DNA from: Candidula unifasciata
Lineage: Eukaryota; Mollusca; Gastropoda; Stylommatophora; Geomitridae
Direction of reading: 5' to 3'
Assembly: GCA_905116865.2 (NCBI GenBank)
Contig: CAJHNH020002668.1
Span: forward strand, 1,008,882 to 1,072,881
Length of the DNA: 64,000 bases
The translations under genes and the position numbers were made by a program. This document shows, in pieces, positions 54,528 through 64,000 of this stretch (positions are counted from its first letter, which is position 1; each line of letters begins with the position of its first letter). Under the pieces are notes generated by a model. The model was given only the letters and a program-made list of their open reading frames with translations, was not told the origin of the DNA and searched no databases.

Positions 54528-54642
54528 GTTCTTGAAATAAAACACATTTTTCTGACTGCATTCCGTTTTCAGCTTTTCTTTTCTGTTCGCATCCGTGCAC
54601 ACAGATAAGATTATCGCCATAGGCGTCGTATCTTTTCATCAC
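54528..54642 (-). CDS. Follistatin-domain gene, upstream exon
   Basis: The exon encodes VMKRYDAYGDNLICVHGC, then a charged stretch and SEKCVLFQE plus one base. It has a strong acceptor (CTGTCTCTAGTCTCAG) and donor GTAAGC. It leaves in phase 1, which is what the next exon (entering with GC) needs, producing QERDACDQVKCPK. I do not recognise a domain here. The exon is supported by splice signals and phase rather than homology. Confidence 0.6.
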
Positions 54643-55234
54643 CTGAGACTAGAGACAGTTGTGGCAAACGTTAAGACCATCAAAACAGCTATTACTGTTG
54701 GCTGGCTTGTTTCATTGGCCAATCCTCCATCAAGAGCGCCAGAGCCTGGGTGTGCGGGGGGGGGGGGTAGTGGGAGGTAGGGGTCAGGCATATTAAACCC
54801 CCCTTTTTCCCTCATTAATTCGTAAGAGTGCTATGTTCCTCCCTCCCCCCCCCCCCCCACTTCAGCAAAATCATGTACATAAATTCTATTTTCAAGCTGA
54901 TCTAACATAGTGCTTCAAATGAAAACCTTAAAATGTGATAGAAATTCAACCACGCCATTGTCTTGTAACATGTCAATTTTCCAGTTAAGGGTATCAATAA
55001 CAAACCACCCGACTGACTTCAACAGAGCGAACACAATAGCAGAAACATTATGAAAATGGAACAGACGACAGCAACCAATGGCAGAGACCCTATAATCCGG
55101 CAACATAACGAGCATCAAACCAACCAATCAGTACTAAGATGACGGCCCAACATACAACATGCAGAAAACCTGACTCGACTCGAGGCTAGAACCATCAACA
55201 CTAACAATATTAGTATCTTGTCATCTCTTTGTGT

Positions 55235-55430
55235 GATGCAATTTTTCGTTATTAGAAGCGCTACTCTGGCTTTTGCCAGGGGCCGCAAATATAACCCGGC
55301 CATAAATATGGCCTAAAGGCTGAACGCGGTTTCTAGGACCTCTCCACGGTGATCCTCATCCACATGGTGGCACTTTGTGTCATCGGGTGTTTATCGCTTG
55401 TGTGATGTCCTGGTGGGGGTCAAAGAAGAT
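55235..55430 (-). repeat. Dispersed repeat R3
   Basis: Reverse copy: gcaatttttcgttattagaa, cctctccacggtgatcctca, catcgggtgtttatcgcttg. Confidence 0.75.
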
Positions 55431-55799
55431 TGATAGAACACTAAAAACACACAATGAAGTAACAGCATGAACAGGAGCCACAGTCATAACTGATGATATC
55501 TAAGAGACGCTAGCTCCTAGGGTAGTGGCTGAACTTGGTCAATTCAAAACTACGATAATGAATGATGACGCAGGTGACATAACGGTGCAGACGAACACAG
55601 TGACGTCATAATGAGTTGAAAGACGACCACGTCACTTTTGATCTACAGCAAAGAAGAGCGGCGTTCTGCTATCCATTTATTTATTTATTTTCTTTTCGAA
55701 TCAGTGAAGGGGTGAAACCTATATAAATTCATTGATGCGTAAAGTTCCAGTATGTTGATGCATGCCGGTCATTTCAGGAAATGTCTGAGTGGAGTTTTG

Positions 55800-56025
55800 A
55801 AACGTTTTGCTATACTCAAACACTTGAAAAGAGAAGATTTGGAGAGAATCGAGGTGACTGGAAAGATTGACGGCAGAAGAGGTAGGAGCAGACCAAGAAA
55901 GACAATGCTTGGCGACTTGAATCGATGACATTGCGGGATATAGTCAGTGCGGCAGAGTCAAAATAGCAGAGATCGGGATATGTAAAGAGACATGAGCGCC
56001 TAGCGGGGCACACGATGATGGTTCC
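55800..56025 (+). pseudogene. Non-LTR retrotransposon 3' fragment (same family as 17515)
   Basis: Nucleotide-level match by eye to 17560-17800 (gaaaagattga/taatgg..aga, gagacatgagcgcct, gggcacacgatgatg). Many stops are present. Confidence 0.65.
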
Positions 56026-56079
56026 ACTGACTTACTTGACAAAGCACAGGATAAGAGTCTTCAGTATTTGAGTTAAAAA

Positions 56080-56375
56080 AAAAAAAAGGTAAAGATACCT
56101 TTTCACGCCTTTAGGCGCATCGGGCACACGGTAAGAGCACCCATATTTGTACAGACCAATCGGCACTCGGTGGGTAATGTGGTCAGCATTACGTCGGCCG
56201 TGTTTACTTCCCCAGGACATACATCCTGGTACCCATTTTAGACTGGGTCGACCTGCGACGCCCCATACCACGATAAAAATCCGTGTAGCCAGCAGTGGGT
56301 TTCGATCGCGGTACGTTGGAATTATGAGTCAGACTCGTAACACCTGAGCCACAGACGATGCGAGTATTTGTGTTA
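56080..56375 (-). mobile_element. SINE with a different tRNA head on the family 1 body
   Basis: The minus strand has head cgtctgtggctcaggtgtta and box B cgcgatcgaaaccc, then the family 1 body (aaatgggtaccagg, accgagtgccgattggtc). The same head-body pair is at 60790-61075, so this is a separate SINE subfamily sharing the body. Confidence 0.8.
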
Positions 56376-56429
56376 GTCTTGCCTCTTGAGCCTAAGGCGA
56401 CTCACAGGGCAGAGGACATAGCTCTCCAT

Positions 56430-56770
56430 CTGTAGGTTTAGGTTTAAACAACGGATAAACATCATGGCACAAGAGGTAACCCATAAGTGTTCCGTTCTAC
56501 TGATTCAAGCCTGAGTCCGAAGAATTTCATCGCAGTGCACAAACTCCGCTGCACCGGCGAGGATCCTGAAATACTTTTGGCAGATTTTAAACTCTAAATT
56601 TTGCTTGGGCAGCGCCGTTATGTTACTCTTTTCGATTTCGAACTGCCAAGTGATTTGTTTTTTTTTAAGGTCGCGACAACACATATGGACGTCCGACCTT
56701 ACTACCCAGAGACCAGGGAAATGTACTGGAAGTCCACGTGAACAAATTCCATCCTTCACTAGGATCTGAA
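56430..56770 (-). repeat. Dispersed repeat R2
   Basis: Reverse copy: aagtgttccgttctactgat, tgcaccggcgaggatcctga, gactgggaaatg-like end. A LINE tail and poly-C lie on its 5' side. Confidence 0.7.
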
Positions 56771-56819
56771 GCACTCGGGGCGGACACCATGCTTCCAGAC
56801 CAAGGACCCCCCCCCCCCC

Positions 56820-56885
56820 CCCCCGTCTAAGTGTCTGGCCGTTCGTTGCCACCTGTTTTAGGTCTTGCGTGTTGATTAGGCCCAT
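56820..56885 (-). pseudogene. Short LINE tail fragment
   Basis: The minus strand reads MGLINTQDLKQVATNGQTLR, matching MSLMNTQDLKQMAKNRQRWR at 62235-62300. A poly-C run lies next to it. Confidence 0.6.
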
Positions 56886-57199
56886 AGTTATGAGTAGGTC
56901 GAACTAATTGGCGTAAAGGTTTTTGAATGGATGCCTGACGAAGAATAAGAGAAAAAGAAAAAGAAATAAGGAAAGATAATTAGTAACAGTAGTAGCAGCA
57001 GCTGCAGTGGATCTAGTAGTTGTATAAGTAGCAGCTCGTAGTAGTTGTAGCAGCAACAGCAGCAGCAGTAGTAGTATGAAGTAGTAGTAGTAGTAGTAGT
57101 AATAGTAATAGTAGTGTAGATGAAAAGCAAGGAAGGGTAAAAAAGGAAAGAAAGGATAAAGAAAGAAAGAAAAAACAAAGGAAGGAATAAAGGTACGAA

Positions 57200-58355
57200 A
57201 GAACAAAAAAAAAAAAAAAAGATGCGTTTAATCGAATTATATACGTTTTCCCCCCACAAAACAATTGCAAAAACACTCTGCTAATCAAAATACGCAGACG
57301 TCAATGTGTATTTAATAAATAACACTTCGTTATCGAGCGTTTCCAAAGACAAAAACAACAATCGAGAAAGAGAACTTACACACACACGCGCGCGCGCGGA
57401 CACACACACAAGCAGGGAAAATCCACTCATTCGTAAAGCTTGACTAACACATTAAGTTAAAACATTGAATTTACAACATACACGTTAAACCTGTTTCATT
57501 TCATTGCACATCCATTCCCGCATTACCCTGGGGACTCTAACGGGAATTCTGATTATTGCACTGGGAGGGATTGGGGAGAGCGTTTTTATTTAAACAAGTG
57601 TTTAGAAAAGCGGGTGGTTAATAGGGCCTGAATATAGGATTCAGTGGGTGGTGGATAGATCCAGGGGTTGGTGGAAAGAGTGGTGGAGCAATAGAGAGAT
57701 TGACATGATATCTAATAGATTCAGGAGCTGACGTTCATTTGTGGAGCAGTTCCTGGAGCAGTAAACTGATTTAAGGATCGATGGATAGATTCATGGTGCA
57801 ACGGACTGATTCCAGGGGTCGACTGATAGATTCTTAAAGCAATAGACTGATTCAATGATCGGCGGATTAATTCATGGTGCAACGGACTGATTACAGGATC
57901 AGTGGATAAATTCTTAAAGCAATAGACTTTAGGACAAGATCGACCCCATACAACCATAATATCGGGAATCGTCATGTCATTAAATACTACACAAGTATCA
58001 CGACCCCATTAAATCGCTTACTACTTCTACCATTTAAATTATGTTATACTTCTCCCATATATGAACCAACGGTTAAGTTCTGTCGATAACGAGATCAATA
58101 ATATTAGCAACGGAACGGAAGAAATGTACCCAGTGACCGCGGCAGTTTAATGAGGGTTTAGTAGCCGGCTGATTGGCTGATACAAAGACCACTCCAAATT
58201 AGGTCATGATTAATTTCGATCAGGGCAGAGCTAAGAGTTGACCTAATTTCATCATAATAGCTGAAAAGACCCTATTCTTGGGAACTTATCGATAGATTTT
58301 TAAAACTAATAGTCATAAACGCCTAGACGTAAAATGAATAAAGATAAGGGGTTGG
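57200..58355. other. No gene recognised
   Basis: Low-complexity (CA)n/(CG)n at 57379-57412, a degraded tandem repeat at 57655-57930, otherwise unique. Confidence 0.55.
57655..57930 (+). repeat. Degraded tandem repeat, about 60-bp unit
   Basis: Repeating elements gatagattcatggtgcaacg, gactgattccagg and attcttaaagcaatagact in order, about four times. Confidence 0.65.
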
Positions 58356-58359
58356 TTGT

Positions 58360-58406
58360 GGTTGGGGGGGGGAGGGGGAGGGGGAGGGGGGAGGGGGGGG
58401 GGAGAC
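58360..58406 (+). other. G-quadruplex-prone G-tract
   Basis: At least six runs of four or more G separated by single A or short spacers within 47 bases. Sequence only; folding not tested. Confidence 0.75.
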
Positions 58407-58519
58407 AAAGCAGAAAAGCATCATATGGGACTCATACGTGCATGCACGTTTAATTCTTTATTGCACTATACCGTCAAAGGGGGAAATAACCGTAACTAAA
58501 TAGACCTTATCAAACTACC

Positions 58520-58725
58520 AGCGGGAATTCCCGAGCACCACTTTCGGTTTAACAAACAGCCTGTCGGTCCACGTCCCGAAACAAGCATATCGTAAAAGGC
58601 TACTAATTAGGGATCTTGCTGAAATTGGGTGTGCTTGACCACAACATGCAAATATCGCAGCAAGGCTCTAAATCACAACACAACATACAAGCTTCACTTT
58701 TATGGACGCCGAAGAAGAAGAGTCA
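58520..58725 (+). repeat. Dispersed repeat R1 leading into a GAA array
   Basis: Contains catatcgtaaaaggctacta and tgaaattgggtgtgcttgac; the end (58700-58730) is GAAGAAGAAG-rich and runs into the 58730 array. Confidence 0.6.
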
Positions 58726-58727
58726 GC

Positions 58728-59200
<473 letters not shown>

Positions 59201-59437
59201 GAAAACGCATCAATAAAGATTTACTTTTCCTGAGCAGAATTCTGTTGCCAACTGAAACCCTAGCGCCGCCCACCGCGCCCTCTACCAGCCATGTTTTCTA
59301 CACAAATTATTCCTCAATCAACATTAACGTTCATCTTCAGAACAATCTGTGCATGTGTGTGTGTGTGTGTGCTCGTAGATTCTGCACTGCTGACAATGTC
59401 GCATTCCTTTACTTGTGATCTCGTCTAGCTTCAGTTC

Positions 59438-59880
<443 letters not shown>

Positions 59881-60079
59881 AGTTGTCCCTTCCAGTGTTC
59901 CCTTCCAGTGTTCCCTTCCAGTGTTCTCCTCCAGGACTGCTCTCTGTAGGATTAACATGCCAAGAATGAGACTGAAACAGGAGCAAACCCCAGAAACTTC
60001 AACAACTGTAACAGTTACATTTTAAGGCACGACGGTGGTTGGGAAGTAACCAGCAGTTCAATGTTCTTCTTATAGTACA

Positions 60080-60500
60080 CGCTATGTGGTGCTGGTTGTC
60101 ATGTCTGTCCACAGCCTTCTGTCTAGTGTTTGTTTTTCTAAAATCAGTTTTGACACCGATGATTTTCCATTCCTTCTGGCGCTGATAGTCACCTCAATCC
60201 CCAACCTTTTGTCTCATGTCCTTTCAATTAAATCTGACACAGACGATCTTCCACACCTTGTAGCTCTGGTAGTGATGTATATCCAGAATCGACTATCTCG
60301 TGTACTTTCAATCAGTTTAGACACAGACGATCTTCCATGCCATGATGTCAAACTGTTCAGCATCTTCTCTCTCGGTCTACTTCTAACTGTTTTCCTCTCT
60401 AGCTTTCCCACCTTCACGATGTACTGCAATTTTCTTCTGCTTGAGACACTGGCCAAAGAATGCAGATTTGTCTCCTTCTGATGTGTGCAGTCAATTCTCT
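60080..60500 (-). pseudogene. LINE C-terminus with triplicated tail
   Basis: The minus strand reads KVGKLERKTVRSRPREKMLN and then three successive versions of a segment of about 28 residues: WHGRSSVSKLIESTRDSRFW, CGRSSVSDLIERT, and NGKSSVSKLI-TLDRRLW, each followed by T-T-A/S-x-R. R-x-RPRE matches LINE ends. The repeats are about 85 bp. Confidence 0.65.
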
Positions 60501-60639
60501 TCACGAGACAGTTTCTTTCAAAACATTTGCTGTACTCTTTTTATTTGTCGAGGGTATTCTCGTCAATTGCCAATAAAACCACAGCGCCACCAAATCCAAA
60601 TATTCCTTTCACTAATCGTCCAACTGTCCGTGATTCAAT

Positions 60640-61200
60640 TCCGTCTAACATGAATTTGTTGGCACCTTTCCGTCTGTCTTGACACTAGAGTTATATGGTG
60701 CTACGCGGAGGCATAGACTCACAGTCCATGTCAATGGCGAGTGTGACTAGCAATACCCGCCGTCGTTAAAAAGCTTCCATAATTATAACATGCGTCCGTG
60801 GCTTAGGCGTTGCGAGTCTGACTCGTAATTCCAACATACCGCGATCGAAACCCACAGCTGGTTGCATGAATTTGTATCGTGGTATGGGGCGTCGCAGGTC
60901 GACCCAGCCTAAAATGGGTATTAGGATGTATGTCCTGGGGAAGTAAAGCCGGCCGATGTTATGCTGACCACATTACCCACCTATTACCGATTGGTCAGTA
61001 AAAATGTGGGTGCTCTTCCCATATGCCCGATGTGCCTGAAGGCGGGAAAAGAGGATCTTTACTTAAAACAACAATACGGGATTTCAGGACCTTTATTGCC
61101 ATTATTTGTATTTAGCGTGTTTCTACTCAGACGCTCATGTTTCATTCTTTCTGCAGTCATTTCCCCTTTCCTTCTGATTCCCTGTTTTGTTTTTGATCGT
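60640..61200 (-). pseudogene. LINE 3' UTR copy interrupted by a SINE
   Basis: 60650-60790 and 61075-61150 together align with 42980-43180 (cacctttccgtct, ggaggcatagactcacag, gtgtgactagcaa; then cgggatttcaggacc, gtttctactcagacgctca). A 280-bp SINE lies between. Confidence 0.7.
60790..61075 (+). mobile_element. SINE with alternative head, nested in a LINE 3' UTR
   Basis: Head cgtccgtggcttaggcgttg, box B cgcgatcgaaaccc, body aaatgggtattagg through tgcctgaaggcgggaaaaga and a tttacttaaaa tail. Confidence 0.8.
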
Positions 61201-61484
61201 CTGGAAAGGACGAGACAAACAGTGGACGCCGCTGAAGACCATCACTGAGGTCACAGGGAAAAAGTAAAGCCTCGATCTGAAGAAAGTGAACATGGCTAAG
61301 AAATCACTTCTTCTTCTCCTACTTAACCTCCTATTCATTCTTCTCATTCTCCTCCCTCTACTCTTCCTCCCCCTCTTTCTCCTCCTCCTCATTCTCCCCA
61401 TCCCCTCCTCCTTCTCCCCCTCCCATTCGCCTACTCCTACTTTTCCTCCTCTTTAGTCTTCGTCTAAGTCGTCTTCCTTTTCAT

Positions 61485-61812
61485 GTTCTTTTTCTTTTCT
61501 TCTTCTTCTTCTTCTTCTTCTTCTTCTTCTTCTTCTTCTTCTTCTTCTTCTTCTTCTTCTTCTTCTTCTTCTTCTTCTTCTTTTTCTTCTTCTTTTTCTT
61601 CTTCTTTTTCTTCTTCTTTTTCTTTTTCTTTTTTTCTTCTTCTTCTTCTTCTTCTTCTTCTTCTTCTTCTTCTTCTTCTTCTTCTTCTTCTTCTTCTTCT
61701 TCTTCTTCTTCTTCTTCTTCTTCTTCTTCTTCTTCTTCTGCTTCTTCTTCTGCTTCTTCTTCTGCTTCTTCTTCTTCAGCTTCTTCTTCTTCAGCTTCTT
61801 CTTATTCTTCAC
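61485..61812 (+). repeat. (TTC)n tract
   Basis: About 320 bp with TTTTTC and GCTTCTTC interruptions, preceded by a 200-bp CT-rich, CTCCTC-type stretch. Confidence 0.97.
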
Positions 61813-61984
61813 CGGCAAAACTATTGTGGCTCAGAAATCAAGAATCGATACCCTAACATACCCATGCAACGCTAACACGGTCTCCGTCTCCCGAAGCAAG
61901 TGTATACAGACGTGGGTCCTGGTTGTTCAGCGGCCAACAAGTACACACGAAGCCTTCTTTCTCTCACACTTCCTTTGTTATCCT

Positions 61985-62345
61985 TTGAATCCACAGGTAG
62001 TCTAACAGCAAGAGAAGGTCCACCCTTTTCAGGAGGACGGCAGATTCTTTTCCCAGAGGGCGCTCTATGTTTTATACCGTTGAATGTAAACTCCTCTGGA
62101 ACTACATCGGACATGCATTCAGAATGGATAAGACCAGACTCCCTCCCCCATAAAGCCCTCATTTGGACACCGGAAGAAAACAGAAAACGAGAAAGACCAA
62201 GAGAGACCCTGTATAGGACCATCATCAAGGAAGGCTCAACCATGAGCCTAATGAACACCCAAGACCTAAAACAGATGGCAAAGAACCGCCAGAGATGGAG
62301 AGCTATGACCTCTGCCCTAGGCACAAGAGGAAAGACTAAGTAATT
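61985..62345 (+). pseudogene. LINE C-terminal fragment
   Basis: The frame reads SLPHKALIWTPEENRKRERP, RETLYRTIIKEG, DLKQMAKNRQRWRAMTSALG and ends in a stop at 62341. A frameshift near 62105 recovers IGHAFRM, the usual G-H-x-x-R-M just before. The upstream edge is uncertain. A 60-bp piece of the same tail is at 56820-56885 on the minus strand. Confidence 0.8.
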
Positions 62346-62469
62346 AACTGTTGAATGCGGTTTCTGGCATTCGACCTTCGTGGGTTCGCATAGGAAAATT
62401 TTTCTAAGTGTTAATCTTTTAGGCTGCTAACCCCCTGGGCGAATATTAATTAAACAAACTTAACACCGA

Positions 62470-62528
62470 CACACGCACGCACACGTGCACACAAACACAT
62501 ACACGCACACACATATACCCACATACAC

Positions 62529-62601
<73 letters not shown>

Positions 62602-62625
62602 CATACACACACACACATACACAGA
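62470..62625 (+). repeat. (CA)n-(AT)n-(CA)n compound tract
   Basis: About 62 bp of pure AT (62535-62597) flanked on both sides by CA-rich sequence; a candidate cruciform or slipped structure. Confidence 0.95.
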
Positions 62626-62913
62626 GAGGGTAGAAAGAAAATTTAAGAGCTCGCAACAATTCTTAAAACTACATAGTTAGACGGACCATTAAAGCCAAAC
62701 TGCGAACGTAAAGATGCCAACGCAACATATCTAAGAGGAGGGTATGAAAGGAAAGAACTACATAGCAGAGGAAAGAAAGGACATTAAAACCGACAGACAG
62801 ATCTTTATGTCTGCACTTTATGAAACAGAAAACGCGCTGAATCTCTACCACCAGCGTCAATCACCTAATTTTCCAACTCCCAGCATCCCAAGGAATAACA
62901 ACAGCATCCTGGC

Positions 62914-63576
62914 CAGGGTTGCCATATTGGCATTTTTGATGTCAGATTCCACAAATTTGGCATATTTGAAATTGAACTGTCATAAGATAATGAACTGGCA
63001 TATTTCAGCATATTTGGGTTTATCTGGCCTTTTCTTATCAAGATGTGTTCGCTTTTTCTTCATGATTCCTCCGTTAGAAACACACAGATTTACTAAAACA
63101 ACAATGACTCCTAGGTAAAGTAATGATAAAGTTAAAGGCAGCAGAGTTGCAACTTGCTGTAGGCCTGAACTGCCGTTGTGAAATCGCACAATTGATCATC
63201 TAAGTGAAATCACGAAAGCGCATGGTCGGGGGAGTACATTGAAGCACATACAGTTGCATATAACTAGATGTTCATGCCTCATAAAATATATTTTGTCGTT
63301 GCACTTAAGGATGACCTTATTGATGATTTTCGAACAAGAAATATGCCATCATTGTATATGGCAAAGACTTCATCCCATCTGAGAAAATGCTTAAAGATTT
63401 TACATCCAAAAAGGTTTACTCTGTATCTTCCACTGGTTCCAGTGAGGATGATGGTGAAGAATTCAATCTATAGCTTTTGGTATGTGAGAACAATGTTAAA
63501 CTGTATTTGGCATTTTCTGGCATATTTTGGGTAATGTTTTGGCATAAAATGAAGTTTTTTTTATCTGGCAACCCTG
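62914..63576 (+). mobile_element. hAT-type element with perfect 8-bp TSD (663 bp)
   Basis: Ends are cagggttgcca (62914-62924) and tggcaaccctg (63566-63576), exact inverted repeats. The flanking 8-mers atcctggc at 62906-62913 and 63577-63584 are identical. Subterminal repeats of ttggcatattt and ctggcatatt occur near both ends. A short open stretch (63268-63420) includes LYMAKTSSHLRKCLK, too short to call transposase. Most likely a non-autonomous internal-deletion derivative. Confidence 0.85.
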
Positions 63577-64000
63577 ATCCTGGCGATGCCGTAAAATCTG
63601 ACTGCAGACTAGCCGGCAAGTACGCCAGAAGACAGACATGACATTCACGCCAGCTCTTCAGGTTTCTCGATACAAGATCTTCCACTTGATAATTATCCCT
63701 GGATCAAGAGACCAGATGGATTACAGCCCTCACACCAGCCTACGGTAAACTTTGGCTTTTAAATCAAAACCCAAGCTAACTTGAAGAGAGACACGGCGAT
63801 GTTGATGCTCTCGTTTGTGCTTTCGGTTAAGCGTGAAAGGAAGGGTTTCTGAAACGATATACTGAAGAAACCGATAGTATTGCATGTGTGCGGGATTTCT
63901 TGGGCCGTTTTCCGAGTAAATATACCCGAAGGGCCCCCGCTTTGAAGTCAGGAAACTTATTCTTAAGCGTTACCTAGAACTTATTTAAAGATACAACTGC

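Larger units (their letters stand above)
42555..54642 (-). other. Gene model: follistatin-domain (Kazal) secreted protein with basic tail, 5' end missing
   Basis: Four minus-strand exons (54528-54642, 48625-48683, 45312-45406, 42555-42891) join in frame to 201 codons and a stop. The core has ten cysteines in the follistatin-domain arrangement: C-4-C-5-C-9-C-1-C (FOLN half) then C-8-C-10-C-6-C-13-C with VCGTDGRTYTS (Kazal half). Such modules occur in follistatins, SPARC/testican, agrin and serine-protease inhibitors; they bind extracellular ligands or proteases. After the module comes a 60-residue Lys/Arg-rich tail (for example KKTKKRKRRKG), suggesting binding to acidic polymers such as glycosaminoglycans; that is inference. 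No signal peptide exon was recognised upstream, so the N-terminus is incomplete. Confidence 0.85.

Noticed and set aside
61872..62324. 150-codon minus-strand frame that looks protein-like
   Set aside because: It is antisense to a LINE C-terminus on the plus strand, whose motifs (RWRAMTSALG, IGHAFRM) explain the sequence better.

Overview
This is a piece of animal nuclear genome, not microbial. It has split genes with canonical GT/AG introns, tRNA-derived SINEs, many broken non-LTR retrotransposons, hAT-type DNA transposon remnants, and long micro- and minisatellites. A mollusc, probably a gastropod, is my best guess. It rests on general resemblance of the repeat landscape and retroelements, not on a diagnostic gene. 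Most long open frames here are artefacts of tandem repeats whose period is a multiple of 3.

Two real genes can be reconstructed exon by exon, both on the minus strand. (1) An organic anion transporter of the OATP/SLCO family (about 29947 down to 2920): ten phase-compatible exons, plus a possible four-codon first exon at 29934-29947, give about 556 codons. These cover the N-terminal cytoplasmic segment, TM1-TM10, the family signature DQRWVGAWWLGF and the extracellular Kazal-like loop. TM11, TM12 and the tail must lie left of position 1. (2) A secreted-type follistatin-domain protein (54642 down to 42555): four exons encode a ten-cysteine follistatin/Kazal module followed by a strongly basic Lys/Arg-rich tail and a stop codon. 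Its signal-peptide exon was not found.

Layout. 1-2900: dispersed repeats and a 40-bp minisatellite. 2900-23500: transporter exons, with introns carrying GAA/TTC arrays, LINE and SINE fragments and several minisatellites. 23500-30000: probable transporter intron 1, with a 5'-truncated LINE (1.6 kb, open RT frame) inserted into a 27-bp minisatellite. 31300-35330: a 1.8-kb 15-bp array and a 31-bp array. 35500-41300: LINE and RNase H fragments, a SPIN-like hAT MITE and an (ACAG)n tract. 42500-54700: follistatin-domain gene, with a 40-bp array, a GAA array, a 347-bp inverted-repeat element and a 1.65-kb 38-bp minisatellite in its introns. 54700-64000: repeats, a (GAAA)n tract, a (CCGT/CCGC/CTGT) mosaic, and a 663-bp hAT element with a perfect 8-bp target-site duplication.

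The most unusual theme is the origin of the minisatellites. Arrays next to transporter exons A and B are built from tandem copies of those exons' own 3' splice site plus their first 20-28 coding bases, so each intron carries many decoy acceptors. Two other minisatellites are expansions of a short segment inside a dispersed repeat whose unexpanded version also occurs in the window. Several GAA arrays start exactly at the 3' tail of a retroelement copy.
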